A stretch of 64,000 bases of DNA from Trogon surrucura (taxonomy: Eukaryota; Chordata; Aves; Trogoniformes; Trogonidae). Location of the stretch: NCBI GenBank assembly GCA_020746105.1, contig CM036633.1:8168501-8232500 (forward strand), written 5' to 3'. Positions 26,401 to 38,400 of this stretch are shown here, in pieces. Within the stretch, counting starts at the first letter, position 1. Every line of letters starts with the position of its first letter. The notes below the pieces were generated by a model. It was not told the origin of the DNA and did no database searches. It worked only from the letters and a program-made list of their open reading frames with translations. The position numbers and the translations under genes were made by a program.

Positions 26401-29400
26401 TCGGGGGCTAGAGCACAGATATTATGAGAAGAGTTTGAGACAGCTGGTTTCTTCAGCCTGAAGACGAGAAGTGCAATTTAGTTGATGTCTTCAACTATCT
26501 AATGAGTGAAGACAGGGCCGCTTACAGAGAAGACAGAGCTGGACTCAACTCAGAACTGCATAGCGTAAAAAACCCTACAGGCAATGGACATAAGCTGCAG
26601 AAAGAGAAACACCAGTCAGACCTAAGGAAAAAAATCTACACAACGACATGGTCAAAGACTGGAACAGGTACCCAGAGAGGCTGTAAAGTCTCCTTTCTAA
26701 GAGATGTTCAAAACTTGACTGGACAAGACCCTGGGCAACCTAGTTTAACTTCAGTTAGCCCTACTTTCTGTAGGGACTTGGACCTAATGACCTCCAAAAG
26801 TTCTAACTTATATTATTCAGTGATTGTAACTGAGGCACAAAAGCAATAAATTACTTGAATTCTGCCTGTGGTCTTAGTAGTGTTAATTCTAAGCTTTAAA
26901 CTCAGCATTTTTGGGCTATTTATTCCATTCCCTAGCTGCTGGGGAACCCCCACGTGGTATTAAGGTTAGGTAGGTTTTGGTTAAGCAAGTTTTCTGCCTT
27001 CTTGCACAAGTTAAACTATAAATTAAAAAAATGCTGCACCCAGATGATCCAGTGGCACTCCAATCAAAACGTGCGAAGTCCAAGTCTGCTGTTATGTCTG
27101 TGACTCATGTCCAATACCCAAAGTGAACTTATTCATTACTCACTGATGTATTACTTGCTGACAGTGTCAGTCCAGTTCCTAGGGGACCGAGGGTTACACC
27201 CACAGACCTTCAAAGCAGATGTTATTTTTTTCCACAAAGGTGCTAAAGTGAATGGCTAGGGAATCTCAACCAGGCATGTTATCCTGGTTTTCAGTCTTTC
27301 CAAAGAAACAAGTTAAGGTAAAACCAGCAGACTCCAAGGCTGTCAGTCCTAGACTTTTATGAGCAGCTTCTCCTCTTTCTTTATTAATGCAGTGTCTGAG
27401 GCAAGCACATACAATACCAGAATAGTAATAGCTTCAAATTATAGTTCCCTTTGCAAATCAATTCATACCAACACATTTTCTCATCCAAATCATTTAAACG
27501 TTTGGAGCCTCTTGCACATGGACCAGCAGCTGAGGTCCCTAAGGAACAACTCAAACAGCTTTAACTTTCTGGAATAATACCACAGACAAAAATAAATTAA
27601 AAAAATACCATCCATCTGAAGCATGAGGCAGCATTATACACAGAAGGAGCCTGTAATTGTAATGAGAATCAGATAAGGCTAATAAAAAAAATAGATTGAC
27701 CAAATAGACATGACAAGCACAAGGAGTTCACACTCCTTTCCTTAACTTGGTAAATGATTCACTCTGAGTCAATAGTAGTAGCGAAGTCAAGGCGAGAGCC
27801 TGCTTCCCACGCTGGCTCGCTGTTTCAATACTATCGTAATACAAAACAAGCTTCCAGCTCCTTGTCTGAGGCTATGAACAAGGAAACAGGCAGTGAGGAT
27901 GTGAGACAATACTGAGCTCTAGCTCATAATAGAAAGGCATTTGGATGTAGTCTGAGTGACTTGAAACAAGAGCCTTTACAGTTTCTGTACTTGGGTTCTC
28001 TTATCTGTAAAATGGGGCCAATGAAGCACTATGAAACTTCACACAAACTCACAAATTTTATTACACTAGGTCCAGCAGCACTGAAGGAATAGAGGAGGCT
28101 GTCAGAACTTCCCATTGCAATTGATGACTGCTGTCTCACCTGTTGTGCACCTCACTAAAGAACTTAGCTTCACCTTCTTGGAAACTCCGTACACACACTG
28201 GAAGACTGCTATTATGTCCTGGTAAGTTTTGTCCTCTAAAGGCTGAACAAGCTCAGCTGTCTCGGCTGCTCCTCATCAATCGCACTGCCCAACCCAAGCA
28301 TCTTGATGACCTCCTCACTGAGCTCAATCAAGTTTATCAACATCTTTCTTGTACTGTGGCCCCCAAAACTAAGTGTGGTATTCCAGATAAAGTCTAAGGA
28401 ATTCCCAGTTAAAAAGAATAATTATTTCCCTCAATCTACTGGTCACATTTCTCATGATACTGCCCAATCACCTGTTGGCCTTCACTGATGGCACACTGCT
28501 AACTCATGCTTAGCCTATCATCTAAAAAGATCCCTGGGTCTTTTTCAGCAGAGCTGCTCTCCTTCAGCTCAATCCCCAGGTTGTGCCATAGCAGCATGTT
28601 ACCCCATCCCAGGTGCAGGATTTCGTGCCTGTCCTTATTCCATCCAACAAGACTGAGACAAGCACATCCCTCCAGCCAGCTGATGGCCTCAGAAAGACAG
28701 CCCTGTTCTGGAGCACACCCCTTAGTTCGCTGAAGTCCACAAACTTGAGGAAGGTGCATTTTGTCTCCTCCCACAGGTCATTCATAAAGATTAGGCAAAT
28801 GTCTGGCAAACTACACCTTCAACTAGCATCCAGGCAGAGTAACAAATATTAGCAACTACCCTTCCAGTTTAATGATCTAATCGGTATTGTCACCTACCTT
28901 GTAGTCCACCCACCTAGACCATAACATCCCAATTTGGATATAAAAATGCTGTGGGTGACTGTATCAAAAGAATTCCTTAAAGACAAGGTACAAGATATCA
29001 GCTGCTCTCCCCTTACCCACAGTCACATAATAGTCACGTCATGCCTGGTGACTTCATGGTTAGAACAAACTCAACATTCCTAACAGAGAAACGGTTGTAA
29101 AAAAAGTATTCATAAAGAATTAAAACAGATAGGTCCTAGTCCCACTATATTTCCATGTAAGGCAATGGGAAGTGAAAACACATAGCACCTTGGACAATCC
29201 AGCAGATGCTAGAAATGTGGCAAAACTGGAAGCATTAGATTTAGCCTGGCAAAATATACAGTATTCTAACGCTCATTGGGAAGGCATTCAGACAAACACA
29301 AAGACTGACCCACCCACAAGTCATAGGAGATGGAAAATTACACTCAGTTTCCAAGAGGAATACAGCAGGAAACAAAGATCAACGAGGTCTGGCTTTTATG

Positions 29401-32400
29401 TCAAGCTCTAGTCAGCGGCTGTGATGCTGCTCTACAGTAGTAAAAGAAGAAATCTGTCCACAAATACAAGAATAGCCAGCGTGCCTACACTGTCGAATCA
29501 AAGCTTAGTAAATTCTCTCCAACTGAGACCAACAGCTGATGCTTAGAGTGTAAAAACAGAGCAAGTAGGCAGCATTTCTGCCTTGAATACTCTCTGAACC
29601 TATAGGCATTTGCACCATAGAGCTTCCTAGAAACAGAAATGTAACTTTGCTAAATGACTTTGATAAAATTGAACACGCATAAATCTTGTCTCATTTACAA
29701 CTGCAACAGCAAGTTCCAAACTTCAGTGATATACCACATGAAGAAAACTTCCTTTAGTTCACTTTGAGACTATTTCTTGGTAACAATTTCTACTTACTGT
29801 CTCATGCAATTTTAGATTTCAAAGAACTCTAGTGCACTCTTCTTCAGTGTGGAAAAGACAAGACTAAAATCACACTTTGCTTAGCTGTTTCCCAAAGGGA
29901 TGTGGTTTCAAACTCCTGTTCTTGCTGCAACAGGACCAGAACTTCAGTCAGTACTGAAGACGAAGCCACAGATTTAGAGAGTGGCACAAGAAAGTTTTTA
30001 TTTTCTTTCTTTGTTCTTTCCCTAATAATTCCTTTCCCTAATAATTCCTAACACTAAATTTTCTTTTCTGCCTGCTATTGACCTGTGAGCTGAAGGTTTT
30101 CATGAGGCCATCTTGATCACTTCATGATCTATTTCTTGAGGGAAAAATGCTAATGCAGAGACCAATACCATACATAGAAGGCTCACTCACGTCAATCCCA
30201 TTGCATGGCCGTATATTTATTGACATTTCATTTTGGCTACAGTCTCTCAATGTTGCAAGGTCTGTCTACAGCTCTCTGCAGTTGGCATTCACTTCTGTGA
30301 TCTCAAAATAAGTACATCAACAAACTTTCTCTTATCATTGTATGCCTCATTTTCTAAATAAATTGTGAGCACTGAACAGCATGCTAGAGACACAGCTAGC
30401 ATCTGAAAGACTTCTTTCCAAGTCTTTTTCTCAGGAGCAGATAAAAGCTCTGGGATCCCAGGAAGATGAAGGAGTTGGCACTGCACTCATATGCTTTGCA
30501 AGCCCTTCACGGAACAGAAGTGAATAGAGAGTTTTAGCAACCTGACATGAGCACAGCCACAGTGCTTAAGTGGGAGGAGAAACAGCCCAAAATAAAAGTA
30601 ATAGTAGTCCTACCATTGATACAAGCCTACATTTCTTCCTTCTATAAAAACAGTTTTGTCTTAGTAACAACTGATACCAACAGTTGTTGTTATAATGTGG
30701 AAATAATCATAATAGCTGGGTTTTACAAGTCCACACGGTCATGCTGCAGGGGGCACTCTGGAAATGAAAGAGTTAATCAGGAATGGTGGGGGCATTGCAT
30801 GGATTAACCAGACTTTTCTGGAGGAGACCCTATCAGTTCAGTAGGTAAAGCTGTCTCAACTAACAGGGAATACAACAGTGTGGGTGTGACTAGGCAAAGG
30901 CAAGGCAGGGGCATGGGGGCTGTGCAAGGGCTGGGGAGGGCGGGGGGAGCCCAGGGCAAACCAAACCCAACCCAACCCAACCCACCCAAAGCCAGCCAAG
31001 CCTGGCCGTGAGCATTGAGATGAGCCGCTGAGGTGACTCCAGATGAGCAGAGCCGAGCCCAGCTGCCGGGTGACTCTGGCTGGCATGCACACACACACAC
31101 ATTTTCTGCAGACTGTCTTGCATTTTTGTTCTTGGCAAACCAGAGCAGTTTGGGAAACATTTGCAGGTCTGGCTATTAAAGCAGGAGCAGCCTAGCAGGT
31201 AGCACACAATAATCACCCAAGACTAGCTCACAGCATTAGTGCTGCTGCAGGAAAAAAATTGCTTCAATAATAACTGTTTTGCAGCTTACCAGCTCTGCCT
31301 TCTATAGCATTTCGCCACCCAGCTGAATTACAAAAAACCAAGGGCAAACATGCTATTTTCATACCTTTTTTTTTTCCCCCCAAGCCATATTGACACATGG
31401 ACTCTGCGACAAAATGAATGCTACTGAAGCCCAAAAATATCTGCACTGAATATAAATATATTATGAAATAGCTTTTAAACTCTGCCCTAAAGCACTTTCT
31501 GATTGGCTGCCAATGATGTCACACGTTCACAAAGCCCAATAAAATGCACGGGTTAACAAGTCTCATTTCTGTGCAGGAGCCGCATGCAGCAGGAGCACGG
31601 AGCGCGCCGGGGCAGGCAGCGGGTTAACCAGGGGGTTAACCACAGCGGCTGCAGGTAGGTAAAATCCTGTGACCTCAGGCCTCCCTGTCAAACAAGCTGC
31701 CTGCCCACAGACTGATCTCAACCGTACCTAACTAAGCACTGGGAGAGAAGCCTTCCTAAAGGATACAGTATATCACTGTCAGTATTTAGGTACTAAAGAT
31801 ACACTCATGCATATTCAGAGCAATTAGTTTGGTCTTATCTGGCAGCCGTGATCTCGTATTTCCAGTCAAAGGTGAAGTAAGCGTGGTACCCTTTCCGGAC
31901 AAGAACTCCACCTTCAGTCTTGTTGAATAAACTGTTACTGAAGTAACATTTTACAAAAGCCGTAACAAAGCTAAAACTACAATTTTCCAAAACTCAAAAA
32001 CTAATGCCAGAAATATCAACTAAGCCTTCAAAGCATACTACATTGGCACCAACTGCTCAAACAGTAAAAATTGTTAACCCTTTGTGTGCACTAATGCTTA
32101 CAGGTTGCCTGACAAGCTATACTGGTTTGCAGGTTTAGGTAGCCTTGACAAACAGAGCATTCCTCACAGAGAGAAATTTGCTGTGTAAAAATACTAAGTT
32201 GGTATGATGCTCAACTAGCAGCAACCAATTTTTGCTTCTTACTATGATTACAATTCTTGGAGCTGGCTTAGTTTCAAACGTTATTAGGTAGAGAGCATGT
32301 GGTGTTGTAGTAAGGCGTCTTACGCGTGAACTGAAAATACAGAATTCGACCACCCTTTTCTAGACAGTTTTGCTGCCAAATGTGGGCTAATTTATATATA

Positions 32401-35400
32401 GTAGCCTCTTTAATAGTTTGCACTCATACTTCCAAAACAAGAATGGAAGCAGACCACAGAGAAATATGAAAATGTCGCCTGATTTGCTACATAAAACTTT
32501 GGTTTTCAAATCCTTGTCTAAGGTTTAGGAACATCAGTAGAAATGAAACTGCAAACTACATGGTTCAAATACAAAGCTGCTATAAGGTATAGTATCACTG
32601 CAATGCTCAAAGCGAGAGAAAAAGGCTGTGCATTGCTACCTGCTATTGTTCCTTCCCCCTCTCTTTCCAGTTCCATATTAATGGCAGAAATCCTAAAATA
32701 AGAAAAAAAACCTCACAAGCTCAGTGTCTAGAAACCTCATGCTTTCCTCGATTACTCCTGAAGAATCCCTTTACCTCAGCACATATTAAATATTCCAAGT
32801 GGAACAAATTCATTAACTTGTAAACACTACTTAACTAACTGAAAGCCAACGACAGAAACCTAGAGCACAGTTAAATCAATTTCAGGCAGGCCCTGCACTT
32901 CATGTGTTAATACTTGCCATCTGCTCATGTTGCATTTTTTACCACAAGAAAAAAATGTGACTGCTGAGTAAAGACACTTCAAAAAAGAAACTGGAGAAAC
33001 CTGGCCTCGCTTAGCCATGAACTACGGATTTATTTTTATTGTTTTTACACATGCACACACAGTCTCTCTACTGAAAACAGAAGAACCTATGTAAAATAGT
33101 CTTTTTAGCTATTATTGCTTTATAATAGCTACAGCAGGAAATCTTACAGGAAAAAAAAGTAAGTGTCTGTACATGTTTGGTACTCCAGACAGAAAGAAAT
33201 TTGCCTCGGGGAGAAACACTTTGCAAAAGAAGTGGGGGAAGGGTAATACGCTGGGAGACTGTGCAAGAGAGAACCAAGGCAGGAGCCTGTGCCTGCGTGT
33301 GCACATCGTGTTGGGAGGTTCTGGAAGAAGCGCCAGTCGCTGCGGCTCAGACAGGCTCCAGCGCAGCGAAGCACCTTTCCTGCAACACAACCTGGCACAA
33401 GCTTGCCTGCCAGCCCCAGGAACAGCCCCCCCAGGACGGGACGGATACCAGCAGACAGAATGCTTCTCCACTTTGTGAAACGTGCAATTTTAAAACTAAT
33501 TAGTTTCAAAAAAAAAGTCCTAACTTCTTACCTTCTTGAAAACTAAAGATCCACATTTTGCCCCAGAAATTGGGCCTATGACAGAGGACGCTAACACACG
33601 ATGGTAAAAGCTTTGTTCTACTTTTGGACAAAACGGTATTTGCTTTGACATTCAGTGTGCTTCTAGTAATAATCCTAAAGAGCACTCAAGTATTTCAGTA
33701 ATGCAAGTGAAAAGGAATTTGCTACGGCACCAGGTCACCGAGGAATAAATATTTCTGAAGTTATGTGCCACAAAGTTCTGCTTAGCTGTTGCCAAGGGAA
33801 AAAAAAACATAATCGCCAGATCTCCATTTGTGAGCTTTAACAATTGTCATCTTTTAAATGGGTGCTTACAAAGAAAGCATCTGATGGACTACTTTGCTGC
33901 GTGACATCTACCATTAGTACGAGACAGACATAGTGTGCAGCAGGTCCTGAGCTAGATGGGCAAATGCAAAAAGCAAGTTTCTTTACAGAAGCTGTAAGGC
34001 TGGTAAGGACATGGGGGTGATGGTGGCATGAGGTAGAAACGTGGAAGCTAGACAAAACCTCTTCACCAAAGTCACTGCACACTAAATGTGCACAAACGCT
34101 GGCTCCAAGAGATGCCCCAGCTGTAATGATAAAGCCAGTGCGTGAAAGCTGAAACTGTGACTTCCTGGCTACAGATCTTTCATTCATTTCCTATTACTAG
34201 TCCATAGAACTATTTTACCTTCATAAAACTACAGCATAGTGTAATTTCTCTGAATGTCACCTTTCTTTGATGTATTCCCAACGTTACCTACCATGATTTG
34301 AATTTGGTAAAAATTCTTAGCTGCTGATTCCTGATGACTGGAAATAGTGAAAAAATAAAATGCTGCGGTCATAACCAAAGTAAACAAATGTCAGCCTATG
34401 TCACACACAACTGAAAAAAAGACGGTAGCAGGATATATTCAAGCCGTAAACATCTAAACACAAGGCATTCTTTACAGTGAAAAACCCTCAGCTGGTCCCA
34501 GATTCCTCATGCTCATGCCTTTTTACTTCCACACCAGATCTTTAACCAGATCTTTCCTCTCCACAAAGGAGCCCAGGTGTTTCTTGAATTCACTTAGCAT
34601 TTCCAACACTTTAGTCATTCTCACATTAATGAAACCCACATGCTTAAGTATTACTGTCCTCAGTTCCTTCCTTACTGCCCTTTTCCTGAGATTTGAATTC
34701 ATTTTGTGAGTAGCTTTCCCTGTACTAAAAAAAAGTTGCACAGATTTTATTAACATATTTCATAATTTTGAAGACTACTGTAAAACTGCTAATTTACTTG
34801 AGACAGTTTTGATGCTAGGAAACAAATACATGTGTGTTTCCTGCTATAACATTCAAATTCCTGTTTTCAAAAGTATATTGGACCAAGATTACCCCTTCTA
34901 CAGCTACCCATTTAAGAGCTACTTCAGGAATTAATGTGGCAGACTGCATCCATTAAACTAAAAGCTCCAAGAGCAACAGCTTGCATTAAGACAGCCTGCA
35001 GTGGTTTTCAACCCCAGTTGGCTTCTCTGCTTCTTCTCCGGTGTCCCTCCGCACTGCAGAAGCAACAGCTAAATGGCCCCAGTTAACAGCCCAGCATAGG
35101 AAATAAATACAACACACCAACAAAAGATCCAGCCACTCTTATCTTCATCCCAAGAGCCTGGCACCCACTTCACCTGTTTGACTTCTGGTTATTCCTGTTT
35201 CTCAGTGCCCTGTAGTACAGGTATTTAATCTCAACAGTTAACACATGCTCCTAGGTGATGTGCAACTCTTTAAAAAAGGTCCCAAATAAAATCCCAATGG
35301 AGGAAATACGAACAATCACCAAGACAAGAGCAGTCATCAGGAAAATGAGTCACAGAGAAGACCAGGAGGATCCCCCAGGAGATTTCCACATGTATCAGTC

Positions 35401-38400
35401 TCAGGCAGCAGAGACAAAGACAATGAGTTGATAAAACATTTGTAAAAGTTGATAAAATACTTGTAAACGGTGGTGGGTGTCCCGAGTGGGAATGTCTATG
35501 TGGCAGCACAAGGAGATGGAGGAAAGAGTGGAGGCAGGGGGAGTTAATCAGGCATCTGTGTGACGCTGGGGGAGGGCAGGCAGGCAGGCAGTAATGAACT
35601 CCATAAGCAAACAGTGCCACAGCGCCAGAATAAGGCTCCAGCTTCCCTAGTGGCGAGGAAGTAGAAGCCACATTTGTCACAATACGCCTGTGTGAAAATT
35701 ACACCACCTCCTAATGGACCTCGCTTACCCAGGGCATTCTGGAGAACAGGCAATTTAGTAACAGCAGCGTGGCCTTCAGCAGCACTGTGGTCATTTGTTA
35801 ACAGGGAGAAAAGAAAAGTCACCAGTGCCCGAAGCTCCGCTTTACCTCTCACCTCGTACACAAATTATCTGAAGGACTTTACTGAGAGCCAACATTCAGG
35901 CTGATCTCACTAACAACATTATTTCATGGATCTCTTTGCACACGAGTTGATAGCTATATACATGCTTTATTTGAAAGTATGCAGGATTCAAGATATTTAT
36001 TTCTCAGCCTTCACATTTCATTCTTCTTAATCTATAAATGGACCTCTAGAAAAAGTCAACCTGATTTACAGAGTGATTTATATATGAGAGCTGCTCCTGT
36101 TTAAGTATCACTTTAGGATATCATGAAAATCCACAAGGTATGATATATTCCATATTATACAAGCCAAATCAGAGTAAAAAATCCTTTCTGAAATTCCCTC
36201 TTGCCAACTTCATCTAAATTTTAACATAGAAATTACTCTTTTGACATCTTTTAAGTAAAATGTTTATAAACAGAAAATCATTTTAAAGGTCAACTTTTTT
36301 TTTTTTTTTGTGCAGAATTAAAAATAGGAACGAAATAAGCAAAGAAATTTTTGCTTTTGTCACACTGAGACCACAATTTCTACAGACATTCCTCTGATGA
36401 GGCACCATTACAAAAGTATATACTACATGGTTACAGAAATGAGTGGCGGAGCATACCATGCTGTGAAGACAATAATCCACAGAAATATAGTAAAACAAAG
36501 TTCCGAACAAGCTCACCACAACTATGGCTGGCAAGAACATAATTTCTCAAAGTACTACAATCCATTTGAAATGATTAACCCTGACATCATGTAATCTGCA
36601 GTATGTTTCTGCATTTCAGCTAGAATTTAAAATGTAGCTCGTAGAGCATAAACTGAGAAAAACAGTATAACTAAAGAAACCCTGTAACAGGGAAGACAGT
36701 CATCCTTCTTTGCTATGAGAATTTTAAGATTTTTTGGAAAATGGGGTGAATTCCTCTTAACACCAGATGTAGAAATGGCACACCTGTAACAAAGAAACTG
36801 GGATGTTGTCAGAAGAATCCACACAGGTAATTCTGCTAAGAGAGAGACCCAACAGCACCTTTCACATGCTGCTCCGCTGGCCCGAGGGCATTCATGCTAG
36901 AGACACAGCAACCAAGTTTTACCTTTCATCATTTTACTGCTTTTGGTTTCTTCAGAATCTAGAGCAGCACAACACAGGTATGAATAGGAGCCCTGAACCA
37001 CTGGGACTGTGAATGGTGTTTTACATTCATTGGTTTGTAACAATGAGCACACGCAATCCCATTTAACAATGTATATAACAATGTATGTATCAGAGCCTCG
37101 CTCGGAAGACAAAAATATAAATACAGACAGAAAATCTGATGCAAGTGAAGACATCATGCATTGCCCCAGAAGACAGGCCAGTGCAGAGCTGCAACGTGCA
37201 ACATGCAAATGCTTAAATCAATAGTGTGAGCAGTAGCCACTGTTTGCTGCATTCCTTAGAGGAGCAGACAAAAGGAATGTAAGAGAAGAGGAGGGTGAAG
37301 AGACATTTACCGTTTATTTTGCTGGCGCCAGCTAATATCTTTTCTGTAACTAATTCACTTTAACTCTGCACAGAGCAATGTTATGTAAAACATTTCTGAA
37401 GGAAGATTTTTTTCCTGCCTTTCAAGAGCAAGCATCAAAGCCTAGTAAACCATGTACTGCGGAATATATTTAAAGCTCAACAATACCAACCAATAGAGTC
37501 AGTGAAACTGAACTCCGGAGGAGGAGCTTTTCACATGCAGAGAGGCTGGGTTTCTATTTTCTGGCACAGATTATACCAGCTTACAGAAAGGCAGTATTTT
37601 ACAAATCTTTACATATGCAGCCAGAAGCTTTTGTCAATGAGATGCAATTATAGTTTAAAAACAATTTCTATGATAGAAAAGAGATGAGAGCACTAATGAA
37701 GTTGGCTTTCTGACAAATCCAAGTTTTTCCTAACTGTTTTTATTCATTCATTTGATCTCAGTACTGGAATTTTGCAACAGGAATTGGCTCGGTCTCTTTC
37801 AAAACAAAGGGCCTAATCCGTTCCCCTTAGAGAACAGGAAGTCAGAAGCCAATCTTAGCACTGATTAAAAAAAAAAAAGAATCTGGATTGTTATTTTAAC
37901 TTCTTTGTTGCACTTAAACTAGAGATTATTTTTTTCCGCTGCCATTTCAGCAAGATGGCTCGATTAAAAGCTGATGTCTCCTCTAAGTGGCACCTGCTTA
38001 GTACAAGAGATGCTTTGCAACAACTGCAACTCTCTACAGAGCCGCAATTACACCACAGTTTCTCCCCATCCCTACCTGTGTAACTCAGAACATGTGCTGC
38101 ACAAATCCTTACTTATGCGCCACTGTGCTGTCCTGCTTTGGACAGTCTGACAATGACATTTCTAGTGCAAAGACTATTTTACAACTGCTCTAAGTGCATT
38201 CAAACAAGAACGATCCACGTGGGGACCCGCAGCACTTTGTATTTCGACTCCGTGCGCACTTAAAAACTGGACACTGTTGTTGTCAGCAGTGTTGTACGTG
38301 TGCCCGCTGGATCCCACTAGCCCAGACACCCACTTCTCCCCCAGCCTCCCTGATGTTCCCGACACAGAGGTGTGTGCACATGGGCCTCCCTACTCCTGCA

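Noticed and set aside
25882..26849. ORFs of 75 to 115 residues
   Set aside because: They are relics of a degraded CR1 LINE with frameshifts and stops, not genes.
28499..28852. Overlapping ORFs on both strands
   Set aside because: Remains of the CR1 reverse-transcriptase region on the minus strand; the catalytic motif is broken.
36295..36309. 15-T run as poly(A) tail of a minus-strand processed pseudogene
   Set aside because: No recognisable gene sequence is found next to it and no target duplication is visible.
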